From the NCBI GenBank assembly GCA_017552985.1, contig JAFZNO010000008.1:1-64000 (forward strand): a DNA stretch of 64,000 nucleotides, given 5' to 3'. Below, piece after piece: positions 24,156 through 34,270 of the stretch (the stretch's first letter is position 1; each line of letters opens with the position of its first letter). Below the pieces are notes generated by a model. It was not told where the DNA came from, ran no database searches, and saw only the letters and a program-made list of their open reading frames with translations. A program made the translations under genes and the position numbers. The stretch comes from Lachnospiraceae bacterium (GTDB lineage Bacteria > Bacillota > Clostridia > Lachnospirales > Lachnospiraceae).

Positions 24156-25118
24156 TTACTCTGGAAACAGATTTACGTCGGCGCCGCCCACCGTAAGGTG
24201 TTTGGGGGCGGCGGGAATTCTTTCCGCGTGTTCCTTGCGGTAACGTCCCGGTGATATGCCGAGGAATTTCCGAAACTGGCGGCAAAAATGCTCTACGTTG
24301 TTGTAGCCGCAGTCTTCCGCAATCTCTTGTACGGACTTTGCGGTGGAGATGAGCTGATCCTGGGCGCGCTTGAGGCGCTGGAGGATCACGTCCTCCATGC
24401 AGGAGGAACCAAAGGTAGACTTATAGATGGATTGTAGATATCCGGAGCTTAAATGGAGCTCCTGCGCCATGGCGTCAACGCTCCAGGAAAGCTCCGGATT
24501 ATTATATATGCGCTTTCTGAGATCCAGCATTTCCTGGGCGTGAGGATTGGTGATGGGGCGGGAGCAGCTTTCCGCAAGCTTGAGCAGTAGGGCTTTGAGC
24601 AGGTGGGAAATGACTTCGCTGCCGTCAGAATTACTCAGGGTGGATTCCCAAGTCATGAGTTTAAACAGATCATGACAGTATTGGGCGTCCCCGACCTGGA
24701 AGGGCTGGTTTTTTAATGGCAGCTGGTCGGCGAAGGCTTCGTCACAGCGGAAGCGGATCCAGTCATTTACGTAAGTTTCTTCGCAGGCTTTATAGAGAAC
24801 GAAGGAACCTGGAGTATAGAGAATGGCCGTGCCTGCGGGAAAACGGCGGAATTCGCCGGCAGGCAGGGGCTCCGGCGCAAACCTCCGGGTCTCTCCCGGA
24901 GCGTGAGGCCCGGGAATGCGTCTAAAGTCTCCCATAAACGGTGGCATGGGGGGCAACGGCCGAACGTTTTCAGCCGGAGTTTCCTTTTCCGAGGGCAGAT
25001 AGAACTCGGCCGGAGTGGCCGTCAGCAATAGAAGATAAGACTCATGGCCTTTGGGAAGGCCGTATATGAAACTGGCGGGATGCGTTCCGTCGTAACCGAT
25101 AAAATCAATTGCCAACAT
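24156..25118 (-). CDS. AraC family transcriptional regulator
   Basis: 320 residues. The N-terminal sensing half (1-190) looks like a cupin-type ligand domain with an unusual Pro/Arg-rich insertion (residues about 45-100 containing repeated F(R)RxP motifs). The C-terminal 100 residues are the two helix-turn-helix AraC DNA-binding domain: SVDAMAQELHLSSGYLQSIYK, then SVQEIAEDCGYNNVEHFCRQF and GISPGRYR. GGAGGAAACG lies before the ATG. It is divergent from the GH43/GH39 gene cluster and is probably its sugar-responsive activator. Confidence 0.92.
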   Translation of the reverse strand: MLAIDFIGYDGTHPASFIYGLPKGHESYLLLLTATPAEFYLPSEKETPAENVRPLPPMPPFMGDFRRIPGPHAPGETRRFAPEPLPAGEFRRFPAGTAILYTPGSFVLYKACEETYVNDWIRFRCDEAFADQLPLKNQPFQVGDAQYCHDLFKLMTWESTLSNSDGSEVISHLLKALLLKLAESCSRPITNPHAQEMLDLRKRIYNNPELSWSVDAMAQELHLSSGYLQSIYKSTFGSSCMEDVILQRLKRAQDQLISTAKSVQEIAEDCGYNNVEHFCRQFRKFLGISPGRYRKEHAERIPAAPKHLTVGGADVNLFPE

Positions 25119-25241
25119 TGTTCCGTTTCCTCCGTTTCTTTTTCAGATTTTTTGAATAAATGCGGATTTTTTTGAACTTTGATCATTTTGTTGATATTTT
25201 CTCAATGTGAGGATAGATCAATTTTTTAAAAGTATAAATCA

Positions 25242-25270
25242 TTGGAAAAAAAGCGTCAAGAAGGTACACT
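25242..25270 (+). promoter_or_regulatory. Possible promoter of the GH43 cluster
   Basis: TTGGAA (25242-25247), 17-nt spacer, TACACT (25265-25270), about 60 nt before the ATG at 25330. The weak match is consistent with an activator-dependent promoter. A second option, TTGAAC-17-TATTTT at 25172-25200, exists. The AraC binding sites were not identified. Confidence 0.35.
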
Positions 25271-25329
25271 AAGAAATACGATGAGAAAATAGGCAAACCA
25301 ACTATATTTGTGTAAAGGGAGGAAACGTT

Positions 25330-26727
25330 ATGAAAAAGCTTGGTTTGAATCCATATCTGCCTTCATGGGAGTATATTCCCGACGGAGAGCCCTACGTATT
25401 TAATGGAAGGGTTTACGTCTATGGTTCCCATGACAAGTACAACGGACACGTATTTTGCCTGGGAGACTACGTAACCTGGTCAGCCCCCGTGGATGACCTT
25501 GGCAACTGGAGATATGAGGGCGTGATCTACGAGAAGACGCAGGATCCGCTGAATAAAGAGGGCAAGATGTGCCTGTATGCGCCTGACATGACCATTGGTC
25601 CCGACGGCAGATATTATCTTTACTATGCATTGGACAAGGTGCCCATCATTTCCGTGGCAGTTTGTGACAGCCCTGCCGGAAAATTTGAATTTTATGGCTA
25701 CGTACGTTATGCAGACGGCACGAAGCTTGGCGAGAGGGCAGGGGACGAGCCCCAGTTCGATCCCGGCGTGATCACGGAGGACGGCAAGACGTATCTCTAT
25801 ACCGGCTTCTGCGGACGCGGCGACAAGTCCAGAACTGGTTCGAGACTGCAGGTTCTCGCAGAGGACATGCTGACCATCATCGAGGAGCCGAAGACCGTGG
25901 TTCCCGGCGTGGAATATCAGGCAGGCACCGGCTTTGAGGGACATGCCTTCTTCGAGGCATCCTCCATCCGCAAGGTGGGCGAGAAGTATTATTTCATCTA
26001 TTCTTCCACGCCCATGCACGAGCTCTGCTACGCAACGGCGGACGATCCGAGAGGACCCTTCACTTACGGAGGCGTGATCGTTTCCAACTGTGACATAGGC
26101 ATTTCCAAGGATAAGCCCGCAGACCTTCCCGTGGCTTACGGCGGAAACAATCACGGCAGCATCATTGAGATCAATGGCCAGTGGTACATTTTCTATCATC
26201 GCCAGACCAACGGTCACTGGTACAGCCGTCAGGTGTGCGCAGAGAAGATCGAGATCCTTCCGGACGGAACGATCCCGCAGGTGGAACTGACGAGCTGCGG
26301 CCTGAACGACGGCCCGCTTCCCGGAAAGGGAACCTATGGCGGTTATCTTGCATGTAACCTCTTTACCGACAAGCCCATGCCTTACGTGGGAGGAGACGCG
26401 TTCCCGAAGATCATGCAGGACGGAAAGGATGGCGACGAGGAGCCGGGTTACGTTGGTAACATGAAGAATAGCGCGACCGCAGGCTTCAAGTACTTTGATT
26501 TCAAGGGCGTAAAGGCCATCACCATCACCTGCCGCGGTTATGCAAACGGTGAGTTCGAGGTGCGCACCAGCCGCGAGGGCGAGGTTTTGGCGAAGATTCC
26601 CGTGGAGTACACCAACGTGTGGGAAGACTACCGCAGTGAGATCGACATTCCTGACGGCGTGGGCGCGATCTATCTGACTTATAAGGGCGGCGGAATCGCA
26701 AGCCTGCTTCAGTTTACGTTGGAATAA
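25330..26727 (+). CDS. GH43 family glycoside hydrolase (intracellular)
   Basis: 465 residues without a signal peptide. A five-bladed GH43 domain occupies about residues 5-320: catalytic Asp in PDGEPYVF, pKa-modulating Asp in YAPDMTI, and acid Glu in FFEASSIRK. The C-terminal 120 residues form a beta-sandwich of the CBM6 type (FKGVKAITITCRGYANGEFEVR). Family members are beta-xylosidases, alpha-L-arabinofuranosidases or arabinanases; which applies here is not decidable. GGGAGGAAAC precedes the ATG. First gene of the cluster controlled by the divergent AraC regulator. Confidence 0.88.
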   Translation: MKKLGLNPYLPSWEYIPDGEPYVFNGRVYVYGSHDKYNGHVFCLGDYVTWSAPVDDLGNWRYEGVIYEKTQDPLNKEGKMCLYAPDMTIGPDGRYYLYYALDKVPIISVAVCDSPAGKFEFYGYVRYADGTKLGERAGDEPQFDPGVITEDGKTYLYTGFCGRGDKSRTGSRLQVLAEDMLTIIEEPKTVVPGVEYQAGTGFEGHAFFEASSIRKVGEKYYFIYSSTPMHELCYATADDPRGPFTYGGVIVSNCDIGISKDKPADLPVAYGGNNHGSIIEINGQWYIFYHRQTNGHWYSRQVCAEKIEILPDGTIPQVELTSCGLNDGPLPGKGTYGGYLACNLFTDKPMPYVGGDAFPKIMQDGKDGDEEPGYVGNMKNSATAGFKYFDFKGVKAITITCRGYANGEFEVRTSREGEVLAKIPVEYTNVWEDYRSEIDIPDGVGAIYLTYKGGGIASLLQFTLE

Positions 26728-26754
26728 GCAGGCGGCGGGAAAGCGAGAATTAGC

Positions 26755-28404
26755 GTGAAGTACAAGAAATGGAAAAGAATTCTATTGGCAACGGGAGCGT
26801 CGCTGGCGCTCCTGGCCATGGCCGGATGCACGGGGACGAGCGGCGGTGACAAGGCTTCTTCGGGCAATGAGACGACGGAGAGCGAGCCGGGAGCTATGGA
26901 AAGCAGTTCCGTGCAGGAAGGCGGCGACAAGACGGATCAGGAGGTAGAAAGTATGGATTATGCGGAAATCTTTAAGGGCATGAAGCTGGTAAAGAGCTAC
27001 AAAGGACTTCAGAATAATAATCCCATCATTGAGCAGCACTATGGCGCAGACCCCTTTGCGCTGGTTTATGACGATACTGTCTATTTTTACATGACTGCTG
27101 ACGCGTATGAGTATGACGCGGCAGGAGAGATCAAGGAAAACACCTACGGAAAGATCCGCAGCCTTTACGTGGTATCCACGAAGGACATGATCAATTTTAC
27201 GGATCACGGCGAAATCACCATTGCCGGCGAGGGCGGCGCCACCAAGTGGGCGCACAATTCCTGGGCTCCCGCGGCTGCATGGAAGGAGATCGACGGCAAG
27301 CCGAAGTTCTTCCTTTACTTTGCGGATAACGGCGGCGGCATCGGCGTGGTAACTTCTGACAGTCCTGTCGGTCCTTTCGTGGATGAGTTGGGACACGGCC
27401 TGATCCGCAGGGACATGGAGAACTGCGGCAACGTGGAATGGCTCTTTGACCCGGCAGTATTTGTGGATGACGACGGCAAGGCTTACATTTACTTTGGCGG
27501 CGGCGTTCCGAAGGGACTGGCAGCACATCCCATGACGGCAAGATGCGCACAGCTTGGCGACGACATGATGAGTCTCGTGGACGTGCCGAAGGTGATCGAC
27601 GCGCCTTATCTGTTTGAGGATTCCGGCATTCATAAATATGGCGATACCTATTATTACACCTACTGCAGCAACTTTAGCGTTGACAAGGCCGGCACCGACG
27701 AGTACGGCATGGAGAACGGCGAGATCTGCGTCATGGAGAGCAAGAACCCCCTGGGACCCTTCACCTTCAAGGAGAGGATCCTTCGCAATCCCGGATATTA
27801 CTGGGGCGTGGGCGGAAACAACCATCACGCGATCTTCCAGTTCAAGGATCAGTGGTACATCACTTATCACACCCGCATGCTGGAGACGGAGCAGCAGATC
27901 CAAAAGGGCTATCGTTCCACCAGCATTGACGAGTTTACCATGGGCGAGGACGGCACCATCGGCGACGTTCGCATGACGAAGAACGGCAGAAAACAGGTTG
28001 GACGCCTGAATCCTTACGAGACCATCAATGGCGCGACCTTTGCGGTAATGGGCGGCGTTGACACGGCTCCCGCAGATGAAGTGAGCAAGAAGTACGGATG
28101 CGGCAACCTTCTCCTTACGGCCATTAACAGCGGCGATTTCGTAAAGCTGCAGGGCGCGGACTTTGGCGACAAGGGCGCAACCGTCGTTAAGGCTACCGTA
28201 AAGACGAATGGCAAGGACGGCGTGATCCGCGTGACCGCAAAGTCTGACGCGAAGGAGCTCACGGCATATCTTCCCGTGAAGGCGGACGGCGCTGAGTCGA
28301 CCGTATGCGAGGCGAAGTTTGACGAGGCAGTTACCGGAATTTGTGATATTTTCATCACCTTCAGCGGTGAAGGATATGAAGTGAAGGATTGGATTTTCGA
28401 ATAA
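26755..28404 (+). CDS. GH43 family lipoprotein
   Basis: 549 residues. Lipoprotein signal with lipobox AMAGC, a Ser/Gly/Glu-rich linker to about residue 65, a GH43 domain (about 85-420) with Asp in GADPFALVY and the acid Glu in LFEDSGIHK, and a C-terminal CBM6-like sandwich. The position usually held by the second Asp reads SWAPAAAW, so that residue may be elsewhere or missing. It should act outside the membrane on arabinose- or xylose-containing chains. Start is GTG at 26755 with a weak ribosome binding site, 27 nt after the preceding gene, hence translationally linked. Confidence 0.85.
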   Translation: MKYKKWKRILLATGASLALLAMAGCTGTSGGDKASSGNETTESEPGAMESSSVQEGGDKTDQEVESMDYAEIFKGMKLVKSYKGLQNNNPIIEQHYGADPFALVYDDTVYFYMTADAYEYDAAGEIKENTYGKIRSLYVVSTKDMINFTDHGEITIAGEGGATKWAHNSWAPAAAWKEIDGKPKFFLYFADNGGGIGVVTSDSPVGPFVDELGHGLIRRDMENCGNVEWLFDPAVFVDDDGKAYIYFGGGVPKGLAAHPMTARCAQLGDDMMSLVDVPKVIDAPYLFEDSGIHKYGDTYYYTYCSNFSVDKAGTDEYGMENGEICVMESKNPLGPFTFKERILRNPGYYWGVGGNNHHAIFQFKDQWYITYHTRMLETEQQIQKGYRSTSIDEFTMGEDGTIGDVRMTKNGRKQVGRLNPYETINGATFAVMGGVDTAPADEVSKKYGCGNLLLTAINSGDFVKLQGADFGDKGATVVKATVKTNGKDGVIRVTAKSDAKELTAYLPVKADGAESTVCEAKFDEAVTGICDIFITFSGEGYEVKDWIFE

Positions 28405-28437
28405 GCTTGGCTAGACTTGCATAAGGGGGACAAACAA

Positions 28438-31400
28438 ATGCAGATTAGAGTGAAGGCCGGGGATAAGGCGAGCTTCCACAATCAGGTGGATTACTGCATC
28501 GGAACCGGCAGAATGGGGCTTGCGCTCCACAAGGAATATCATGATCAGTTGAAGCTGTGTCAGGACTACATTGGATTCCAGCACATCCGCGGCCATGGCC
28601 TGTTCTGTGACGACATTGGCATTTACCAGCAGCACAGGGAAAACTTCTGGGATCCGAATTCACCCTATGAGGTGGAATACAATTTTACCTATCTTGACAG
28701 AGTGATGGATGACTACCGTTCCATGGGCTTAAAGCCTTTCCTGGAGCTCGGCTTCATGCCTTACAAGATGGCCAGCGGAACGCAGACGATCTTTTACTGG
28801 AAGGGCAACACGACGCCTCCGAAGGATTATGAGGATTGGAAGAACATGGTGCAGGCGCTGCTCCGCCACTTGATCGACAGATACGGCGAGGAAGCTTATG
28901 ACTTCCCCATCGAGGTTTGGAATGAGCCCAACCTTCCCGGTTTCTGGTATAAGGCAGACATGGATGAGTATTTCAAGCTCTTTAGAGAGAGCTTTTATGC
29001 CATCAAGGAAGTATCTGACCGCTTCCGCGTTGGCGGCCCGGCAGTATGCGGCGGTACCGACGAGAAATGGATCAGCGCCTTCATGGAGTTCTGCCACGTG
29101 AACAAGATCCCCGTGGATTTCGTGACGAGACACCATTACACTACGGAGCTTCCCGAGAATGACGGCCATTATGGTTACGCAGAGCTGATGAATGAAGAGG
29201 ATGGCTTCGCAAATCTAAAGACCACCCGCGACATCATTGACAAGTACGACGAGTACAGGGGAATGGAGATCCACATAACGGAGTACAACACCTCCTACAT
29301 CCCGAATTGCCCGCTGCATGACACGAATCAGAATGCGGCATACATCGCGAAGCAGCTGTCCCGCCTGGGCGACGGCAACGAGTCCTATTCCTACTGGACG
29401 TTCGGCGACGTATTTGAGGAGAGGGGCATTCCCTTCACGCCCTTCCACGGCGGCTTTGGCCTTGTGGCAAACGGATGCATCCCCAAGCCTACCTTCTGGA
29501 CCTTCGTGTTCTTCAAGAACCTGAAGCGCGGTGAAGGTGAGTGCGTATTCAAAAATGACAATGCCGTCATTATGAAGATGAAGGACGGTTCCTTCCGCGG
29601 CGTGGTTTGGAATGATACGAAGAAGCGCGCAGGAAAGAACTTTACCATGGATCTTTCCCTGGAGACGAAGGCGGGAGAATATTGCATTCTCACCAAGCGC
29701 GTGGACGAGGACACCTGTAATCCCTTAAAGCTGTGGCATGACCTTGGGGAGCCGGCGCTTCCGGATGCGGCGACGACGGAGCTCATCAAGACGGCTGCGC
29801 AGCCTTTTGTCAGAAGCTTTAGAAGAAAGACTAGCGAAAGTGACAAATGTGTCACGAATTCCGCTTTGGAATTCTCCATTGACCTTCCGGAGAACGCAGT
29901 GGTGTATTTTGAGGCGACGAACGCTCCCGTGAAGTCGGATCGCGGCTATCGTTACGACCACGTGACCCAGCAGGGAAGCATCAATCCGCTGACGAAGATG
30001 GATTATCCCGATCCTGACGTGATCCGCGTGAACGATACCTATTACATGGTGAGCACCACGATGTATTACATGCCTGGCTGCGAGATCCTCAGATCCTACG
30101 ACCTGGTGAACTGGGAGCATGCGGCATACGTATATGACAGACTGGATTCCACGCCCGGCCAGCGCTTAGAGGGCGAGGAGAACATTTACGGTCAGGGAAT
30201 GTGGGCAGCTTCTATCCGCTACCATGAAGGCACCTTCTACGTGATCTTTGTGGCGAACGACACCCACAAGACCTATCTCTACAAGTCAAAGACCATCGAA
30301 GGTCCTTGGGAGAAGAGTGAGATCCAGGGCTTCTTCCATGACAACTCCCTGCTCTTTGACGATGACGGGCGCGTGTTCATCGTTTCCGGAAACCGTCAGA
30401 TCCACTTGACGGAGTTAAATCCTGACCTCAGCGGACCGAAGGAGGGTGGCCTTGACAAGGTGATCCTGGTGGACCGCGACGACGCGTACCTTGGTTATGA
30501 AGGCGCGCACATGTATAAGATCAACGGCAAGTATTATATCTTCTTCATCCACATGCCCAGGGAGACCGGGCGCCGCACGGAAGCCTGCTTTATGGCGGAT
30601 TCCATTGACGGTGAGTGGACTGGCGGCGACGTGATGGGGGATGACCGCGGCTACTGCGGCAGCGGATGTGCCCAGGGCGGAATTGTTGACACTCCTGACG
30701 GAAAATGGTATTCCATCGTATTCCAGGACAGCGGCGCCGTTGGCAGACTGCCGATCTTGATCCCCGTGAGATGGAATGAAGAGACGGGCATGCCGGAGTT
30801 TGGCTTCCACGGAAAGGCTCCCTTGATCTTTAAGACGCCTGCCCCGAAGGCCGGTTACGTATATGAGCAGCTGGTGGGAAGCGATAATTTCAAGGATAAC
30901 GCTGCCTGCGCGGCAGATGACAAGGAATATGCAAGAAAGCATGCAAGCTTTGGCTTTAAGAGCCGCTGGCAGTTCAACCACGAGCCTGACCTGGCACTGG
31001 TTAAGAAGGACGAGGCGAAGGGAATCGTTACGGTTACGACGGACAAGCTTTGCAAGAACGTGGTGCAGGCGAAGAACGTGCTGACCCAGAGAACCACACA
31101 TCCCGGATGTGCGGCAGAGGTTCTGGTGGACGGTTCCGCGCTGAAGGAAGGCGACTACGCAGGAATCTGCCTGATGGAGAGCGCGTATGCGTTTGTGGCG
31201 CTGACCAGGAGAAATGGCGAGCTTTGGATCGTGATGAAGAACCGCAAGGCGCCGGAAGGCATGTGGGGCGAGCGTCATGACCAGGAGCCCGGTGATGAGT
31301 GGGCATCCGTGAAGGTGACGCCTTCCATGCTGGTTGCGTACGGCGAGGGCGCTTGCAGCGAAACGTCTGCTTCCGCGGATGGCGAGGCGAAGGGCGAGTG

Positions 31401-31641
31401 GGTAAGGCTCCGCGCGGAGACGGATTTTGCCTATATGAAGGATGAAGCCCAGCTCTATTTCGCGGACGGCGAGAAGAGAATGGCCATCGGGCCCGTATCC
31501 AAGCTTCGCTTTAAGCTGGATCATTTCACGGGCGTACGCTTTGGACTTTTCGTTTATGGAACGGAGCAGGTTGGCGGCAGCGCAAGCTTCGCAGATTTTG
31601 TATATCAGACAAAGGTAGACGGAGCTTGGGAGAAGTGCTAA
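28438..31641 (+). CDS. GH39-GH43 fusion glycosidase
   Basis: 1067 residues, no signal peptide. Residues about 1-430 are a GH39 beta-xylosidase domain with acid/base Glu163 in VWNEPN and nucleophile Glu282 in HITEYN. Residues about 510-840 are a GH43 domain (subfamily-12-like) with Asp in YPDPDVIRV, MWAASIRYH and acid Glu in GYEGAHMYK, followed by a concanavalin-like C-terminal sandwich (SRWQFNHEP). Two different active sites in one chain suggest coupled removal of xylose and arabinose from imported oligosaccharides. AAGGGGGA at 28423-28430 sets the ATG at 28438; an upstream ATG at 28417 is open but unlikely. A terminator follows. Confidence 0.9.
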   Translation: MQIRVKAGDKASFHNQVDYCIGTGRMGLALHKEYHDQLKLCQDYIGFQHIRGHGLFCDDIGIYQQHRENFWDPNSPYEVEYNFTYLDRVMDDYRSMGLKPFLELGFMPYKMASGTQTIFYWKGNTTPPKDYEDWKNMVQALLRHLIDRYGEEAYDFPIEVWNEPNLPGFWYKADMDEYFKLFRESFYAIKEVSDRFRVGGPAVCGGTDEKWISAFMEFCHVNKIPVDFVTRHHYTTELPENDGHYGYAELMNEEDGFANLKTTRDIIDKYDEYRGMEIHITEYNTSYIPNCPLHDTNQNAAYIAKQLSRLGDGNESYSYWTFGDVFEERGIPFTPFHGGFGLVANGCIPKPTFWTFVFFKNLKRGEGECVFKNDNAVIMKMKDGSFRGVVWNDTKKRAGKNFTMDLSLETKAGEYCILTKRVDEDTCNPLKLWHDLGEPALPDAATTELIKTAAQPFVRSFRRKTSESDKCVTNSALEFSIDLPENAVVYFEATNAPVKSDRGYRYDHVTQQGSINPLTKMDYPDPDVIRVNDTYYMVSTTMYYMPGCEILRSYDLVNWEHAAYVYDRLDSTPGQRLEGEENIYGQGMWAASIRYHEGTFYVIFVANDTHKTYLYKSKTIEGPWEKSEIQGFFHDNSLLFDDDGRVFIVSGNRQIHLTELNPDLSGPKEGGLDKVILVDRDDAYLGYEGAHMYKINGKYYIFFIHMPRETGRRTEACFMADSIDGEWTGGDVMGDDRGYCGSGCAQGGIVDTPDGKWYSIVFQDSGAVGRLPILIPVRWNEETGMPEFGFHGKAPLIFKTPAPKAGYVYEQLVGSDNFKDNAACAADDKEYARKHASFGFKSRWQFNHEPDLALVKKDEAKGIVTVTTDKLCKNVVQAKNVLTQRTTHPGCAAEVLVDGSALKEGDYAGICLMESAYAFVALTRRNGELWIVMKNRKAPEGMWGERHDQEPGDEWASVKVTPSMLVAYGEGACSETSASADGEAKGEWVRLRAETDFAYMKDEAQLYFADGEKRMAIGPVSKLRFKLDHFTGVRFGLFVYGTEQVGGSASFADFVYQTKVDGAWEKC

Positions 31642-31646
31642 GCTTG

Positions 31647-31686
31647 GGAAAGCCTTGAAACGATATGTTTCAGGGCTTTCCTTTTG
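31647..31686 (+). terminator. Terminator after the GH39-GH43 gene
   Basis: GGAAAGCCtTGAAAC-gatat-GTTTCAgGGCTTTCC followed by TTTT: a long stem with one mismatch. Confidence 0.9.
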
Positions 31687-31731
31687 ACTGTTTGATGCCT
31701 TGCCGCGGGTAAGGGATGGAAAGGAGTCGGG

Positions 31732-34185
31732 ATGAGAGAGTTGTGGTATCGCCAACCGGCGAAGGTTTGGGAGGAAGCATTGCCACTGGGGAATGGGCGA
31801 CTGGGCGCCATGGTCTTTGGAAACGTTGAGGCGGAGCGGCTTCAAGTGAATGAGGAGAGCGTGTGGTACGGCGGAAAGAAGGATCGCGTGAACCCGGATG
31901 CGGAGGAATGGCTTCCTGAGGTGCGGCGGCTGATCCGGGAGGGCCATATCAGCGCGGCGCAGGAGCTGATGGGAACGGTGCTCACGGGATGTCCCGCCAG
32001 TGAAAACCCTTATCAGACGCTGGGCGACGTCAAACTATATTTCAAACATGAGGGCGTGAAAAAGGAGGACGCGGAGTCCCCTGACGTGGCGCCGCCATCC
32101 CTGTCTCCGGAGGACGTGCATTACCGCAGAAGTCTTTCCCTTGACGAGGGGATCTGCCGCACACACTATGAGATCGGCGGAGTGAAATATGACCGCGAGT
32201 GCTTTATTTCCAAGCCCGCGGATTGCATGATCCTGCGGTTTTCGGCTTCGGAAGCGGGGAAGATTTCCTTTACGCTCAAGCAGGAGCGCGGACACTTCTT
32301 CAAGGGCGTAAAGAAGACGTACGGCGTAGAAGTAGAGCAGGGTAAGGCGGATGCGGTGAAATCCGTTGTCATTCTGGCCAACGGCGTTGTCCTCTACGGG
32401 CGGCCCGGTGAGGATGGTCATGCATTCGTGATGATGACGAAATGTCAAGTAAAGGGCGGCACGAGAAAGGTTCTGGGAGAGAGCCTGATCGTGGAAGGCG
32501 CGGACGAGGCAATCCTTTATTTTGGCGCGGTGACGCAATATCTTCATCCCGGGAAGGATTATTCAGAACTCGAGGAAATTCTTTGCGAGCAGTTGGAGCA
32601 GGTCATGCAGCAAGATTATGAGACGCTTCGCGCTGAGCACGTGGCGGATCACGGGGCGTTATTCGGGCGCGTATGTCTGAAGCTGCAGGAGGAAAACCAA
32701 TCAATTGGCGCACCCCTGACAGCTGACGGCGAGGAAGGACTTGGGACGGCAGCAGGCAGCAGTTGCGGCGGGGAACTCCCCACGGACGTAAGGCTCCGCC
32801 GCGTGCAGGAAGGCGGGACGGACCTTGGACTGGAAGAATTGCTGTTTGATTACGGACGGTATCTCATGATCGCCGGCAGCAGGCCCGATAATCTTCCGCT
32901 GACGCTCCAGGGCATATGGAATAAGGATTTCACGCCGCCCTGGGAATCAAAATATACGATCAACATTAATCTGGAAATGAATTACTGGCCGGCAGAGGTT
33001 TGCAATCTGTCGGAATGTCACTTGCCAATTTTGACGCTTCTAAAGAAGATGGTTCCGAATGGCCGCGTCGTGGCGAGAGACATGTATGGGTGCCGCGGCA
33101 TCGTGGCACATCACAACACTGATATGCACGGGGATTGTGCGCCGCAGGATCTTTGGCTTCCCGCAACCTATTGGCCCATGGGGATCGCGTGGCTTTGCAC
33201 GCATCTTTGGACGCATTACCGCTATTCCCTGGATCAGGAGTTCCTCGCGGAAGCCTTCCCGATCATGGCGGAGAGCGCGCTGTATTTTGTGGATGCCCTG
33301 GAGCCTTGGGGAGAGTATTTTGTGACAAATCCGTCATGTTCTCCGGAGAACACGTATCTTCTGCCAAACGGAGACCATGGCTGCGTGTGTTTCGGACCGA
33401 CGATGGACAACCAGATCTTAAGGGATCTCTTTACCATCTGTCTGGAAAGTTATGAAATTCTGGGTGAGGCTGCGGACAGGGTGAAGATCCCGGATCTTGA
33501 GAGCGTAGCTTCGCTGATGAATGATTTAAGGGAGATGCTCCCGAAAATCCCGCCGACAAAGATCGGAACTGACGGTCGTGTCATGGAATGGGTGGAGGAG
33601 TACGAAGAGTTGGAGCCGGGACACCGTCACGTGTCTCAGCTCTATGGACTTTATCCCTCCAACCAGATCACGGTGGACGGGACGCCGGAGCTGGCGGCGG
33701 CCGCGCGGAAGACGCTGGAGGCAAGGCTGTCTCACGGCGGCGGACATACCGGCTGGAGCCGCGCGTGGATCATGAACCATTACGCGAAGCTCTGGGACGG
33801 AGAGGCTGCGCATGAAAACATTGTAAAGATGCTGGCCCAGTCCACGTATCCGAACATGTTTGACAAGCATCCGCCATTCCAGATCGACGGCAATTTTGGC
33901 GCGACGGCAGCCATCGCACAGATGCTGGTGCAAAGTGATCAAGACAGGGTGGTTCTTCTTCCTGCGTTGCCCAAGGCATGGGAAAATGGCAGCGTGAAGG
34001 GGCTTCGCCTGGAGGGAAATGCCGTGATCGACCTTTCTTGGGAGAAGGGTGAATTGACGGAATGTGAGATCCGCTGTGAGGGGGATTTTTACCAATCTTT
34101 GATCAAATTTAATAAAAAAAGTCAAATGGTAGCTCTTACAAAAGGGGAAAAATGGGCATTTTCAACCAAAAATGAGGAAATGTAA
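31732..34185 (+). CDS. GH95 family alpha-L-fucosidase/galactosidase
   Basis: 817 residues, no signal peptide, full length for the family. The N-terminal beta-sandwich opens with the typical LWYRQPAKVWEEALPLGNGRLG, the (alpha/alpha)6 barrel shows WNKDFTPPW, NINLEMNYWPA and HHNTDMHGDCAPQDLW, and late FDKHPPFQIDGNFGATA is also conserved. GH95 enzymes remove alpha-1,2-L-fucose or alpha-L-galactose, for instance from xyloglucan side chains. AAGGAG precedes the ATG. It has its own transcription unit behind a terminator, next to the hemicellulase genes. Confidence 0.92.
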   Translation: MRELWYRQPAKVWEEALPLGNGRLGAMVFGNVEAERLQVNEESVWYGGKKDRVNPDAEEWLPEVRRLIREGHISAAQELMGTVLTGCPASENPYQTLGDVKLYFKHEGVKKEDAESPDVAPPSLSPEDVHYRRSLSLDEGICRTHYEIGGVKYDRECFISKPADCMILRFSASEAGKISFTLKQERGHFFKGVKKTYGVEVEQGKADAVKSVVILANGVVLYGRPGEDGHAFVMMTKCQVKGGTRKVLGESLIVEGADEAILYFGAVTQYLHPGKDYSELEEILCEQLEQVMQQDYETLRAEHVADHGALFGRVCLKLQEENQSIGAPLTADGEEGLGTAAGSSCGGELPTDVRLRRVQEGGTDLGLEELLFDYGRYLMIAGSRPDNLPLTLQGIWNKDFTPPWESKYTININLEMNYWPAEVCNLSECHLPILTLLKKMVPNGRVVARDMYGCRGIVAHHNTDMHGDCAPQDLWLPATYWPMGIAWLCTHLWTHYRYSLDQEFLAEAFPIMAESALYFVDALEPWGEYFVTNPSCSPENTYLLPNGDHGCVCFGPTMDNQILRDLFTICLESYEILGEAADRVKIPDLESVASLMNDLREMLPKIPPTKIGTDGRVMEWVEEYEELEPGHRHVSQLYGLYPSNQITVDGTPELAAAARKTLEARLSHGGGHTGWSRAWIMNHYAKLWDGEAAHENIVKMLAQSTYPNMFDKHPPFQIDGNFGATAAIAQMLVQSDQDRVVLLPALPKAWENGSVKGLRLEGNAVIDLSWEKGELTECEIRCEGDFYQSLIKFNKKSQMVALTKGEKWAFSTKNEEM

Positions 34186-34270
34186 GCAAGAAACGTTAAA
34201 AAAAAGGCACAATGTGGGGAGCGCTTTACCATGGAAAAATGTAAAATGGATACGTTTGGGAGGAATTTCC

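Noticed and set aside
30415-31947. 510-codon minus-strand frame under the GH39-GH43 gene
   Set aside because: Mirror frame of a strong plus-strand gene; low-complexity, no family motifs.
34172-34270. Upstream start for the first adaptor gene
   Set aside because: Overlaps the GH95 end, puts 33 polar residues before the lipoprotein signal, and the GGGAGG site favours 34271.
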